A model generated the notes under the pieces. That model was not told the DNA's origin and did not search any database. It saw only the letters and a list, made by a program, of their open reading frames with translations. From an uncultured Paracoccaceae bacterium (GTDB lineage Bacteria; Pseudomonadota; Alphaproteobacteria; Rhodobacterales; Rhodobacteraceae), in contig CALCPC010000383.1 of the NCBI GenBank assembly GCA_937900975.1, forward strand, positions 1-8,757: DNA of 8,757 nucleotides. The letters run 5' to 3'. Below are positions 1 through 7,485 of the stretch, piece by piece. Made by a program: the position numbers and the translations under genes. Each line of letters starts with the position of its first letter. Within the stretch, counting starts at the first letter, position 1.

Positions 1-1
1 T

Positions 2-316
2 GCCGTCTTTGACCGGTTTGGGACCGCGATTGTCGCGACATGGTCGTTCTTGATCGCATCCCTGGCGACATCTGGGGTTTTTTTTCAGATTGAGTTCGCG
101 CTGGCGCTGGTCACGCTGCTTGGGCCGTTGACGATCATCTTCTCGCTGACCACATGGCAAGCAAGGCGTATGGGCGCGGCCGATCTTTCACCGGCTGGTT
201 TGCGTGACGGGGTCCGGCGGCTTCGGTTCTGGAACCAGGTGTGCGGCGTCGTTGGCATCGTGCTCGCAGCGACGGCGGCTGTGTGGAACATTGCCCGCAC
301 CGTCACGCCAATCTGA
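2..316 (+). CDS. 3' end of an unrecognised integral membrane protein (5' truncated by window edge)
   Basis: The frame is open from position 2 to a TGA at 314-316, giving the last 104 residues of a protein whose start lies outside the window. A TTG at position 50 could in principle start an 88-residue version, but the frame continues open upstream with sensible residues, so I treat it as a partial gene. Two hydrophobic stretches are visible: one around residues 28-60 (QIEFALALVTLLGPLTIIF region, possibly continuing from a hydrophobic segment before it) and one around residues 81-97 (VCGVVGIVLAATAAVW). An Arg-rich loop lies between them. This suggests an inner-membrane protein with a short C-terminal tail. 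It ends 22 nt before mfd on the same strand, so co-transcription is plausible. I do not recognise the family and assign no function. Confidence 0.65.
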   Translation, partial: AVFDRFGTAIVATWSFLIASLATSGVFFQIEFALALVTLLGPLTIIFSLTTWQARRMGAADLSPAGLRDGVRRLRFWNQVCGVVGIVLAATAAVWNIARTVTPI

Positions 317-338
317 AAAGGGGGCGCAGGGGGATCCG

Positions 339-3300
339 ATGACCCGGCATCAACGCGAGGTTCGGCACCTGCGGATTGGCGGCGCGCCAGAGGGGTTTGA
401 GGCCCGTCTGCTGGTCGATCTGGTTGGGGAGACTGCGGGACCCGTCCTGCACGTGGCGCGCGACGATGCGCGCCGGGCTGCAATGGCGGCCAATCTGGCG
501 TTTTGGGGCGCGGATATCCCCGTTTTGCATCTGCCGGCTTGGGATTGCCTTCCCTATGACCGGATCTCCCCCGCGCCGGACGTGGCAGCGCGGCGGATGG
601 CGACGCTGGCGACCTTTGCCGCCGGGTTCTCGCGCCCGGTGATCCTGCTGACCACGCTGAATGCCGTGCTGCAACGGGTGCCGGCGCGCGAAACGGTGGC
701 CGGGGCGCAGGTCACCGCCGAAGTGGGCCGGCGCATCGATGAGGGCAGTCTGCGCGCCTGGCTTGTTCGGATGGGCTTTCAACAGGCGCCGACTGTGACT
801 GAGCCCGGGGATTTCGCGATCCGCGGCGGTTTGATCGACATCTACCCGCCTGGCGATCTGGGGCCTGTGCGGCTCGATCTTTTTGGCGACGTGCTCGACG
901 GCGCGCGCCGGTTCGAGGCCGCCTCGCAGCGCACCGTCGAGACGGTGCAGCAGGTGGCGTTCGCACCCGTCTCGGAAGTCATTCTCGATCCGCCCTCGAT
1001 CCAACGCTTTCGGCAAAACTACCGCGCGACCTTCGGCGCGGCTGGGACGGATGATGCGCTTTACGAGGCGGTCAGCGCCGGGCGAAAACACCAGGGGATG
1101 GAGCATTGGCTGCCCTTCTTTCACGAACGGCTGGACACCGTTTTTGACTATCTCCCTGGGGCGCCGGTGATGCTGGACGATCAAATCGATGCCGCCCGCG
1201 ACGCCCGCCATGCGGTCTTGGCCGAACAATACGGCGCCCGGCGGGCAGCCCTTGCCGATAAAAAGCGCAGCGACAGCGTTTACAAACCCGTCCCGCCTGA
1301 GGGCTTTTATCTGTCCGAGGATCAGTGGGAGGCGGCGCTGGCCGACCGCGCTGTGCGCAGGCTAAGCACCTTGCCGACGGCATCGGGCCCGGGCGTGGTC
1401 GATGCCGGCGCGCGGATCGGCCGGTCCTTTGCGCCCGAACGCCAGCAGGAGGCCGTCAGCCTTTTCGCCGCGCTTGCGCAGCACATCGAGACAAAACGCA
1501 AGACTTCTCAGGTTGTTCTGGCCGGATATTCAACCGGCTCGGCCGAGCGGCTCGCCGGCCTTTTGGAGGAGAACGGCGTAGAAGGGGTCCGCGATATCGC
1601 CCGCGCTCGGGATATCCCGGATGGTACGGGCGGTGTTTTCGTGGCGGTTTGGCCGCTTGAAACAGGCTTTGAGGCGCCGCGCCTGACGGTGATTGCCGAG
1701 CAGGATATTTTGGGCGACAGGCTTGTGCGGGGCGCCAAGCGTCGCAAGCGCGCCGAGAACTTTCTGCAAGAGACGACAAGCCTCGCCCCCGGCGATCTGA
1801 TCGTGCATGTGGAGCATGGCATCGGCCGCTTTTCCGGGCTTGAGACAATCACCGCGGCCGGCGCGCCGCATGAGTGTATCGCGCTTGAATACGCGGCCGG
1901 CGATAGACTTTTCCTTCCGGTTGAGAACATCGAACTTCTCAGCCGCTATGGTCACGAGGAAGGGCTGCTCGACCGGCTGGGCGGCGGCGCCTGGCAGGCC
2001 AAAAAGGCGCGGATGAAGGCGCGGATCCGCGAGATTGCCGACAAGCTGATCCGCATCGCGGCGGAGCGCACGCTGCGCACTGCGCCGCGCCTTCTTCCCC
2101 CCGATGGTGCGTGGGAGGCGTTTTCAGCGCGCTTTCCCTATCAGGAGACCGAGGATCAGCTCAACGCCATCGAAGACGTGCTGGAAGACCTTGCCTCGGG
2201 CCGTCCGATGGACCGGCTGATTTGCGGGGATGTGGGTTTTGGCAAGACCGAGGTCGCGCTGAGGGCGGCGTTCGTTGCGGCGATGTCCGGCACGCAGGTC
2301 GCGGTGATCGCGCCAACCACATTGTTGGCGCGCCAACACGCCAAAGCGTTTGAGGAGCGGTTCCGTGGCACCGGGCTTGAGGTCCGTCAGCTCAGCCGCT
2401 TTGTCGGCCAGAAAGACGCCGCCGAAACGCGAGAGGCGCTGGCGGCGGGCCGGGTCGATATCGTCGTCGGCACCCATGCCTTGTTGGCGAAATCGGTTCG
2501 GTTCAAGGAGCTTGGGCTTCTGATCATCGATGAGGAGCAGAAGTTTGGCGTCACCCACAAAGAACGGCTGAAAGAGCTTCGGTCCGAAATCCATGTCAGC
2601 ACCCTGACCGCGACGCCGAGCCCGCGAACGCTGCAACTCGCGCTGACGGGCGTGCGGGATCTGTCGTTGATCGCGACCCCGCCCGTCGACCGGCGCGCCG
2701 TCCGAACCTATGTCTCGGAATTCGACACGATCACGCTGCGCGAGGCGCTGCTCAGGGAGCATTACCGCGGCGGCCAGTCTTTCTTTGTCGTCCCCCGCAT
2801 CGCCGATATGGCCGAGATGGAGACGTTCCTGCGCGAAGAGGTGCCCGAGGTTTCGGTTCTGACAGCGCATGGCCAGATGGCCGCGGGCGATCTCGACACA
2901 CGGATGAACGCCTTTTACGACGGTAAATACGATGTGCTGCTTGCGACGACGATTGTGGAATCCGGGCTCGACATTCCGCGGGCCAACACCCTGATCGTGC
3001 ACCGGGCGGATATGTTCGGCCTCGCCCAGCTTTACCAGATCCGCGGGCGTGTCGGGCGCTCCAAACTGCGCGCCTATGCCTATTTCACGACCGAACCGCG
3101 GAAAAAGCTGACCCGGACGGCCGAGAAACGCCTGCGGGTTCTCGCCTCGCTCGACACATTGGGCGCGGGCTTCAACCTGGCCAGCCAGGATCTCGACATC
3201 CGCGGGGCGGGCAATCTTCTGGGCGATGAGCAATCGGGGCATGTGCGCGAAGTGGGCTTTGAGCTTTACCAGGAGATGCTGGAAGAGGCGATTTCCAAGA

Positions 3301-3791
3301 TGAAGGCGGGGGAGCTTGAGGGGCTGAGCGAGGCCGAAGACACCTGGTCGCCCAGCATCAATCTTGGGGTGCCGGTGCTGATCCCCGATGCCTATGTCCC
3401 GGATCTGGACGTGCGCCTTGGCCTTTACCGCCGGCTTTCTGGCCTTGCCTCGAAAGTGGAGCTTGAGGCCTTCGCGGCGGAACTGACCGACCGTTTTGGC
3501 AAACTTCCGCGTGAAGTGACGATGTTGCTGAACATCGTGCGGATCAAAACGACCTGTCGAAAGGCTGGCATCGCAAAGCTCGATGGCGGGCCGAAAGGCG
3601 CGACGATCCAGTTTCACAATGACAAATTCGCCAACCCCGCCGGGCTTGTCGCGTTTCTTGAGGCGCAAAAGGGCCTGGCAAAGGTCAAGGACAACAAAAT
3701 CGTCGTGCGCCGCGATTGGGCAAAGGATGGCGACAAGATCAAGGGCGCTTTCGCCATTGCCTCGGACCTTGCGCGCTACGCCACCGCCTAG
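339..3791 (+). CDS. mfd: Mfd, transcription-repair coupling factor (ATP-dependent DNA translocase)
   Basis: Mfd removes RNA polymerase stalled at DNA lesions and recruits UvrA to start nucleotide excision repair; it acts in the cytoplasm on DNA. The 1150-residue product matches the usual family length (E. coli 1148). Visible domains are: a UvrB-homology module (PYDRISP at 72-78, EPGDFAIRGG at 155-164); the RNA-polymerase-interacting domain starting near residue 482 (LAPGDLIVHVEHGIGRF); and a RecG-like SF2 translocase with Walker A GDVGFGKTE at 630-638 (Lys636), Walker B DEEQ at 731-734, motif III TLTATPSPRTL and motif VI QIRGRVGRS at 900-908. The TRG motif DIRGAGNLLG (953-962) and a C-terminal UvrA-masking domain follow. 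I chose ATG 339 because AGGGGGA (328-334) is a good ribosome site and MTRHQREV begins family-like sequence. The open frame extends upstream to 204, but that extension overlaps the preceding gene. No key residue appears to be missing. Confidence 0.98.
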   Translation: MTRHQREVRHLRIGGAPEGFEARLLVDLVGETAGPVLHVARDDARRAAMAANLAFWGADIPVLHLPAWDCLPYDRISPAPDVAARRMATLATFAAGFSRPVILLTTLNAVLQRVPARETVAGAQVTAEVGRRIDEGSLRAWLVRMGFQQAPTVTEPGDFAIRGGLIDIYPPGDLGPVRLDLFGDVLDGARRFEAASQRTVETVQQVAFAPVSEVILDPPSIQRFRQNYRATFGAAGTDDALYEAVSAGRKHQGMEHWLPFFHERLDTVFDYLPGAPVMLDDQIDAARDARHAVLAEQYGARRAALADKKRSDSVYKPVPPEGFYLSEDQWEAALADRAVRRLSTLPTASGPGVVDAGARIGRSFAPERQQEAVSLFAALAQHIETKRKTSQVVLAGYSTGSAERLAGLLEENGVEGVRDIARARDIPDGTGGVFVAVWPLETGFEAPRLTVIAEQDILGDRLVRGAKRRKRAENFLQETTSLAPGDLIVHVEHGIGRFSGLETITAAGAPHECIALEYAAGDRLFLPVENIELLSRYGHEEGLLDRLGGGAWQAKKARMKARIREIADKLIRIAAERTLRTAPRLLPPDGAWEAFSARFPYQETEDQLNAIEDVLEDLASGRPMDRLICGDVGFGKTEVALRAAFVAAMSGTQVAVIAPTTLLARQHAKAFEERFRGTGLEVRQLSRFVGQKDAAETREALAAGRVDIVVGTHALLAKSVRFKELGLLIIDEEQKFGVTHKERLKELRSEIHVSTLTATPSPRTLQLALTGVRDLSLIATPPVDRRAVRTYVSEFDTITLREALLREHYRGGQSFFVVPRIADMAEMETFLREEVPEVSVLTAHGQMAAGDLDTRMNAFYDGKYDVLLATTIVESGLDIPRANTLIVHRADMFGLAQLYQIRGRVGRSKLRAYAYFTTEPRKKLTRTAEKRLRVLASLDTLGAGFNLASQDLDIRGAGNLLGDEQSGHVREVGFELYQEMLEEAISKMKAGELEGLSEAEDTWSPSINLGVPVLIPDAYVPDLDVRLGLYRRLSGLASKVELEAFAAELTDRFGKLPREVTMLLNIVRIKTTCRKAGIAKLDGGPKGATIQFHNDKFANPAGLVAFLEAQKGLAKVKDNKIVVRRDWAKDGDKIKGAFAIASDLARYATA

Positions 3792-3884
3792 CGGGGGCCG
3801 CGCGGCGCGGCGCATGGGGTGCGCGTCAGGCCGCGTCGCTTCGGCGCCGCCCCCCCATCGACGCGGTCGTCGGGCTTCGGGCGG

Positions 3885-3904
3885 GGCGGGAAAGACCGCC
3901 TTTT
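3885..3904 (+). terminator. Possible intrinsic terminator downstream of mfd
   Basis: GGCGG (3885-3889) and CCGCC (3896-3900) can form a 5-bp GC-only stem around a six-base GAAAGA loop, followed directly by TTTT (3901-3904). Two G·U pairs could lengthen the stem into the T tract. It lies about 95 nt after the mfd stop codon on the correct strand. The stem and T tract are both short, so this is only a moderate candidate. Confidence 0.4.
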
Positions 3905-3985
3905 GCGCAACAAGGCCGCGTCCGCGCCGCATCGGAGGGGCGCTTACAGCGCAGCGTGACGTTTCAGTGACGTCGAACATCCCGG

Positions 3986-4027
3986 AACGCGTTGAAATCT
4001 TTGACTTTAGGCCGCAGTACGGGATCC
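3986..4027. repeat. Direct repeat copy 1 (diverged intergenic repeat)
   Basis: This 42-bp segment aligns without gaps to 4127-4168, with 5 mismatches. The shared core includes the 15-nt run ATCTTTGACTTTAGG (at 3997-4011 and 4138-4152) and ends in GGGATCC in both copies. Weaker similarity seems to extend upstream (GACGTTTCAGTGA here, GGCGTCTCGTGA before copy 2), with an indel between. It does not look like coding sequence. It may belong to a dispersed intergenic repeat family, which one window cannot show. Confidence 0.7.
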
Positions 4028-4126
4028 TGGCTTTGCGCGAGATCCGTTAAGGCGGCTGCTTAAGCGGGCGCTGTTTGACGGGGGCGGTGGCGTCTCGTGA
4101 AAAATCTGAGGCATCGAGCATCCGAT

Positions 4127-4168
4127 AACGCTTTGAGATCTTTGACTTTAGGCAGCGGTATGGGATCC
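4127..4168. repeat. Direct repeat copy 2 (diverged intergenic repeat)
   Basis: This is the partner of the segment at 3986-4027, at an offset of exactly 141 bp. The differences are single-base changes, four of the five being transitions or simple swaps within otherwise identical blocks. This suggests an old duplication or two members of a repeat family. It ends 19 nt before the stop codon of the converging dsbA-like gene, so it would be part of that gene's 3' untranslated RNA, in antisense orientation. Confidence 0.7.
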
Positions 4169-4179
4169 CTTGCTTTCAC

Positions 4180-4199
4180 GAAACGCTTTATGGCGTTTC
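4180..4199 (-). terminator. Hairpin overlapping the stop codon of the dsbA-like gene (weak terminator candidate)
   Basis: GAAACGC (4180-4186) and GCGTTTC (4193-4199) are perfect reverse complements flanking a six-base loop that contains the TAA stop codon of the leftward dsbA-like gene. It sits exactly where the cluster transcript should end. However, the minus strand continues GTGAAAGC with no T tract, so it may instead be an RNA-stabilising 3' hairpin or chance. Confidence 0.3.
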
Positions 4200-4844
4200 T
4201 GCAGCGTCGGCTGCGATGAGGCTCTCGATTTCGTCGAAAGCGCGCAGCCAAACGGCGGTCTCTTGCGCGCCGGGCAGGACGTATTGGTGGGCGACAAGGA
4301 ACGTCGGGACGCCGCTGACGCCCATCTCGCGGGCCCGGGCATCGGCGGCGCGGACCTCGGCAAGATCGGCGTCGGTGCCCAAAAGCTGGGCGACCATCGC
4401 GGCCTCCATCCCCGCTTCCTCTGCCGTTTCGATCAGGATCGCGGGGTCCGAGATATCCTGGCCCCCGCGAAAATAGCGCTGGAACAGTGCCGTGACGACA
4501 CTGTCCTGACAGCCTTCGATCTCGGCCCAACGGATCAATCGATGGGCGTCCAGCGTGTTCGGGGTCCGTGCGATGGCCGCGAAATCGATGTCCAGACCCT
4601 CGGCCTGCGCCACCGTCTCGATCTGGACGTAGACGCGCGCAGCCCCCTCTTTGCCGCCGAACTTCGCCTCAAGATAGGCGCGCCGGTCCATTCCCGCGCG
4701 CGGCATGTCGGGGTTTAGTTGAAAGGGCTGCCAGTGCAGCGTGAGCGCGAGGTTTGGCCGGGCGGCGCGTGCGCGGTCAAGGCGCGCCTTGCCAATATAG
4801 CACCAAGGGCAGATTGGGTCCGACAGCACATCGATGGGGATCAT
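4188..4844 (-). CDS. DsbA-family (FrnE-like) thiol oxidoreductase
   Basis: The 218-residue product has a thioredoxin-fold N-terminus (IPIDVLSDPICPWCYIG) with the redox-active pair C12-P-W-C15. An alpha-helical insert follows, and the fold closes with the cis-proline loop GVSGVPTF (175-182, P180). This layout and length match the FrnE/DsbA-like family related to 2-hydroxychromene-2-carboxylate isomerases. There is no signal peptide, so a cytoplasmic thiol-disulfide or isomerase role is more likely than periplasmic disulfide formation. The start at 4844 is supported by GGAG six nt upstream (4851-4854) and by the protein starting just before the first beta strand. The frame is open further upstream, but only inside the preceding gene. 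Its ATG overlaps the TGA of the acyl-CoA synthetase gene (ATGA), implying translational coupling. The specific substrate is unknown. Confidence 0.9.
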   Translation of the reverse strand: MIPIDVLSDPICPWCYIGKARLDRARAARPNLALTLHWQPFQLNPDMPRAGMDRRAYLEAKFGGKEGAARVYVQIETVAQAEGLDIDFAAIARTPNTLDAHRLIRWAEIEGCQDSVVTALFQRYFRGGQDISDPAILIETAEEAGMEAAMVAQLLGTDADLAEVRAADARAREMGVSGVPTFLVAHQYVLPGAQETAVWLRAFDEIESLIAADAAETP

Positions 4845-6346
4845 GGGGGGCTCCAACCTTCGGTTTGGACCAGCGCTTTTCGGTCCCGCTTCCCCCGGGC
4901 GTTGCGGGGCAGGGCGCTGCGAAAACGGATCTCTCGGGGGCATTTGTAGGCCGCAAGATGCTGAGCGCAATGGCTCTTGAGCTCTGCGACCGGCACGTCT
5001 TCGGTTGGGGTGACAAAGGCCGCGAGGATCGTCAGATCCGCGCGCACCGGCAGATCGACAACCAGCGCGTCGGCAACGCTGGGATGCGACAACAGCACGG
5101 CCTCCACCTCCTCTGGTGCGACGCGGTAGCCTTGTGCGTTTAAAAGGCTGTCGCTGCGCCCAACCCAAGTAACGCTGCCATCGGCGGCCATGATCGCGCG
5201 GTCGCCGGTCAGAAACCAGTCGCCCGAAAGCGGCAGAACCGGCCCGTCCCCCCGCCAATAGCCAAGCATCAGGCCCGGATCGCGCGCCGAGACTGCAAGC
5301 CGGCCCGCAACGCCGCGGGTCACGGGCCGGTCCGTCGCGTCGTCTAGAATTGCGATACGGCGGCCGTGTTGGGCAAGCGCCCGCTGGCCGTCGGGGCGGT
5401 CCGAGACATAGGTTGAAACCTCGCTCATCCCCAAAGCCGAAAGCAACGGTCGCCCGGTCGCCGCCTGCCAGCGCGCGGCAAGCCCCGGTGGCAGGGCCTC
5501 GCCCGCTGTCAGCGCCGAGCGCACCGTGGCGAAGGCCTCGCCCTTGGCTGTGTCGGCGTCGAGGATTTGGCGGAAGATACCGGGGACGGCGGCAAAATGG
5601 GTCGGGCCGTGGCGGCGTGCAATCTCCGACCAGACGCGGCGGTCGCCGGGACCTGTGTAGATCAGCGCCGTGGCCCCAGCGGCCCAGGGATCGATCAGCC
5701 CGGTGCCAAGGGTGAACGTCCAGTTAAAGGCACCCGCATGCAGCACCCGGTCGCCGGGCTTGAGACCGTACCAATCCGCCCACATCATCCGCCGTGCCCA
5801 CGCGGCGCGATGCGCATGCAAGACGCCTTTGGGTGCCCCACCCGTGCCGGAGGTGAAAACCATATAGGCGGGCGCATCGGCGCAGGTGTCGGCAAAGGGC
5901 GCGGGCGCAAGCTCGCGCCAGCCACGGGCTGTCGGCAGATCGACAGCCTCCCCCGGAAGCGCCGGGCTGCCGATCCGAAGGCGCGCACCGGCCAGCGCCG
6001 AGATGCGCGCAACCTCGCCCGCCGTCAATTGGGTCGAAAGCGGGATCGGCACGGCACCCATCCCGGCGGCCGCCAAGAACAGGATCGGAAAATCGACAGA
6101 ATGCCCAACACTCAGCAAAACCCGGTCGCCCGGCGCGACACCCCGCGCGGCGAGGCCCGTCATGGTGCCGCCGATCGCCGCGCCAAGCGCGCCGACGCGC
6201 CACCGCTCTGGCGGCGCGTCGGGGTGCGCGATGATCTCTAGCGCGACCCGATCTTCCGGTCCTTGGCCAAGCGCATACCGCGCGATGTTGAACCGCGCCG
6301 GTGCCGGCGGCGGCGGGCCGGCATCCCAGATCGCCAGATCGCTCAT
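4841..6346 (-). CDS. ANL-superfamily acyl-CoA synthetase (AMP-binding), substrate unknown
   Basis: The 501-residue product is an adenylate-forming enzyme that would activate a carboxylic acid to its acyl-AMP and then acyl-CoA, using ATP and coenzyme A. The core motifs are all present: P-loop TSGTGGAPKG at 165-174, ALGMSE at 304-309 (the usual YGMTE position), WFLTGD at 377-382, the hinge GRSDSLLNAQGYRV at 396-409, and the C-terminal catalytic lysine K486 in PRNARGKRDR. There is no signal peptide or membrane segment. It resembles short acetyl/benzoate-CoA-ligase-type enzymes more than long-chain FadD, but family alone does not fix the acid. Its ATG overlaps the TGA of the upstream patatin gene (ATGA) and no clear Shine-Dalgarno precedes it, so translation is probably coupled. 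Sitting between a lipase-like gene and downstream of bdhA, it may act on a short-chain acid; that is inference. Confidence 0.92.
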   Translation of the reverse strand: MSDLAIWDAGPPPPAPARFNIARYALGQGPEDRVALEIIAHPDAPPERWRVGALGAAIGGTMTGLAARGVAPGDRVLLSVGHSVDFPILFLAAAGMGAVPIPLSTQLTAGEVARISALAGARLRIGSPALPGEAVDLPTARGWRELAPAPFADTCADAPAYMVFTSGTGGAPKGVLHAHRAAWARRMMWADWYGLKPGDRVLHAGAFNWTFTLGTGLIDPWAAGATALIYTGPGDRRVWSEIARRHGPTHFAAVPGIFRQILDADTAKGEAFATVRSALTAGEALPPGLAARWQAATGRPLLSALGMSEVSTYVSDRPDGQRALAQHGRRIAILDDATDRPVTRGVAGRLAVSARDPGLMLGYWRGDGPVLPLSGDWFLTGDRAIMAADGSVTWVGRSDSLLNAQGYRVAPEEVEAVLLSHPSVADALVVDLPVRADLTILAAFVTPTEDVPVAELKSHCAQHLAAYKCPREIRFRSALPRNARGKRDRKALVQTEGWSPP

Positions 6347-7395
6347 GCAAACATTGCGCGCAAATCCACCGTGCTTTTGACCCCAAGATCACCCCAATGG
6401 CAGCGCAAGAAAGCCTCCCCCTGCGCGCGCCCGGCGGCTTTCAACTGGTCCAGCAGCGCCTTGGAGGGGGAGACCTTGGTGGCGGCCGACAGCTCTGTCA
6501 TGATCGCGTCGTCCATGATCGAATGCACCAGGACATGCTTCATGCGGTTGGACTGGATCGCCCCTTCCTCCAAAAGCCGGGTGACAAAATCGATGGCCCG
6601 AAGCTCCCGCAGAAGCGACGAGTTGAAGCTGATTTCGTTCATCCGGTTTTGAATATCGACCGCGCTGCGCGGCACCGTATCGCGGTAGATTGGGTTTATA
6701 TGGACGATCACCGTATCCTGTGCCGCGGTCTCATAAAACAGCGGGAACAGCGCGGGGTTGCCCATAAACCCGCCATCCCAATAGGCCTCCAGCTTGCCAG
6801 TCTTGGGGTCCGGGATCTCGACGGCTTGGTAAAGCGTCGGCAGGCAAGCGGAGGCAAGCAGCGCGTCCGCCGAGACCTCACCACCCTGAAAGATGCGCAC
6901 CTTGCCGGTCCGCACATTCGTGGCCGAAATAAAAAGCTTTGGACCCTGGGTCGCGCAAATCTCGTCAAAGTCGAAAAACCGGCTGACCAAAGGGCGCAGC
7001 GGATGAACGTTGAGGGGGTTAAGCTCATAAGGTGAGAAAAGCCGCGTCAGCGCATCGCCCGCGACATAGCTTGGGCTTGCCTCGACCAGGCGCGCGTAAA
7101 GCGCGGGCGTCGGCGCGAAGAACGCAAGATAGCTTTCGGTCGCCTCCGCTTGGAAAAACGCGGGGCCCGTCAAAGCCTCCCAGAACCGATCAAGCTCAGC
7201 GCGCGCGCCGGCGTGGCCGCCCCGGATCCAGCCGGCCTTGACGGCGGCTGCGTTCATCGCGCCGGCGGATGTCGCTGTGATCCCTTCGATCAGAAGGCGC
7301 TCCTCCTCAAGCAGTCGGTCGAGCACGCCCCAGGTGAACGCCCCATGGGCGCCGCCACCCTGAAGCGCGAGGTTTATGCGTTTGGTCTCGGTCAT
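6343..7395 (-). CDS. Patatin-like serine hydrolase (phospholipase/acyl hydrolase family)
   Basis: The 350-residue product has the patatin hallmarks: the oxyanion-hole glycine loop QGGGAHGAF (12-20), the nucleophile elbow ATSAG with Ser43 (41-45), and the dyad aspartate in DGG (207-209, D207). The elbow reads A-T-S-A-G rather than the usual G-x-S-x-G. The C-terminal third (NRMNEISFNSSLLREL at 250-265) resembles a subgroup common in alphaproteobacteria. No signal peptide is visible, so it is probably cytoplasmic or peripheral. Family members hydrolyse phospholipids or other acyl esters; some patatin-like proteins act on polyhydroxybutyrate granules. The start ATG has only a weak GGGGCG upstream. 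It follows bdhA by 81 nt and overlaps the next gene by 4 nt. The neighbourhood hints at hydroxybutyrate or lipid turnover, but the substrate is not shown. Confidence 0.92.
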   Translation of the reverse strand: MTETKRINLALQGGGAHGAFTWGVLDRLLEEERLLIEGITATSAGAMNAAAVKAGWIRGGHAGARAELDRFWEALTGPAFFQAEATESYLAFFAPTPALYARLVEASPSYVAGDALTRLFSPYELNPLNVHPLRPLVSRFFDFDEICATQGPKLFISATNVRTGKVRIFQGGEVSADALLASACLPTLYQAVEIPDPKTGKLEAYWDGGFMGNPALFPLFYETAAQDTVIVHINPIYRDTVPRSAVDIQNRMNEISFNSSLLRELRAIDFVTRLLEEGAIQSNRMKHVLVHSIMDDAIMTELSAATKVSPSKALLDQLKAAGRAQGEAFLRCHWGDLGVKSTVDLRAMFA

Positions 7396-7469
7396 CTCAA
7401 CGCCCCATGCTGTTTTGCCGCGCTGTCCCCGACCGTTCCCCGATCGACGGGCCGACGCGGTGTTGACAC

Positions 7470-7485
7470 GCGCGTGCTAACGCGC
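7470..7485 (-). other. GC-rich hairpin with the bdhA stop codon in its loop
   Basis: GCGCGT (7470-7475) and ACGCGC (7480-7485) can pair as a 6-bp stem around a four-base loop that contains the bdhA TAG codon. It overlaps a perfect 10-bp palindrome, CACGCGCGTG, at 7467-7476. No T tract follows, so this is not a standard terminator. It could stabilise or partly separate the bdhA message from the downstream three genes, or be a by-product of CG-rich sequence. Confidence 0.3.

Larger units (their letters stand above)
3792..4187. other. Convergent intergenic region between mfd and the dsbA-like gene
   Basis: This 396-nt gap separates two converging genes. The first 150 nt are extremely GC-rich and hold a possible mfd terminator (3885-3904). 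The second half is less GC-rich and carries a pair of related direct repeats (about 3986-4027 and 4127-4168), plus small inverted repeats such as GACGT/ACGTC at about 3959-3975. Open frames cross the gap, but each is a continuation of a shadow frame from a neighbouring gene and lacks a ribosome site, so I call no gene here. Confidence 0.7.

Noticed and set aside
204..338. Longer mfd frame starting at 204
   Set aside because: The extra 45 residues are Ser/Arg/Cys-rich, overlap the upstream membrane-protein gene out of frame and resemble no Mfd N-terminus. ATG 339 has a ribosome site and gives the family length.
2124..3980. 618-codon open frame antisense to mfd
   Set aside because: mfd is certain on the other strand; in GC-rich DNA the frame whose stops are depleted by codon bias stays open by chance. 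The translation shows no recognisable domain or ribosome site.
4845..5258. N-terminal extension of the dsbA-like frame by 138 codons
   Set aside because: It lies wholly within the acyl-CoA synthetase C-terminal domain in another frame, and the extension is Arg/Gly-rich shadow sequence. ATG 4844 has GGAG at good spacing.
5567..6241. 224-codon plus-strand open frame
   Set aside because: It is antisense to the acyl-CoA synthetase, whose motifs are unambiguous. The translation is low-complexity Arg/Gly/Pro shadow.
7463..7468. Perfect TTGACA -35 box on the plus strand after bdhA
   Set aside because: No -10-like hexamer occurs 16-18 bp downstream (the site reads CGTCCA), and transcription would only run antisense into bdhA.
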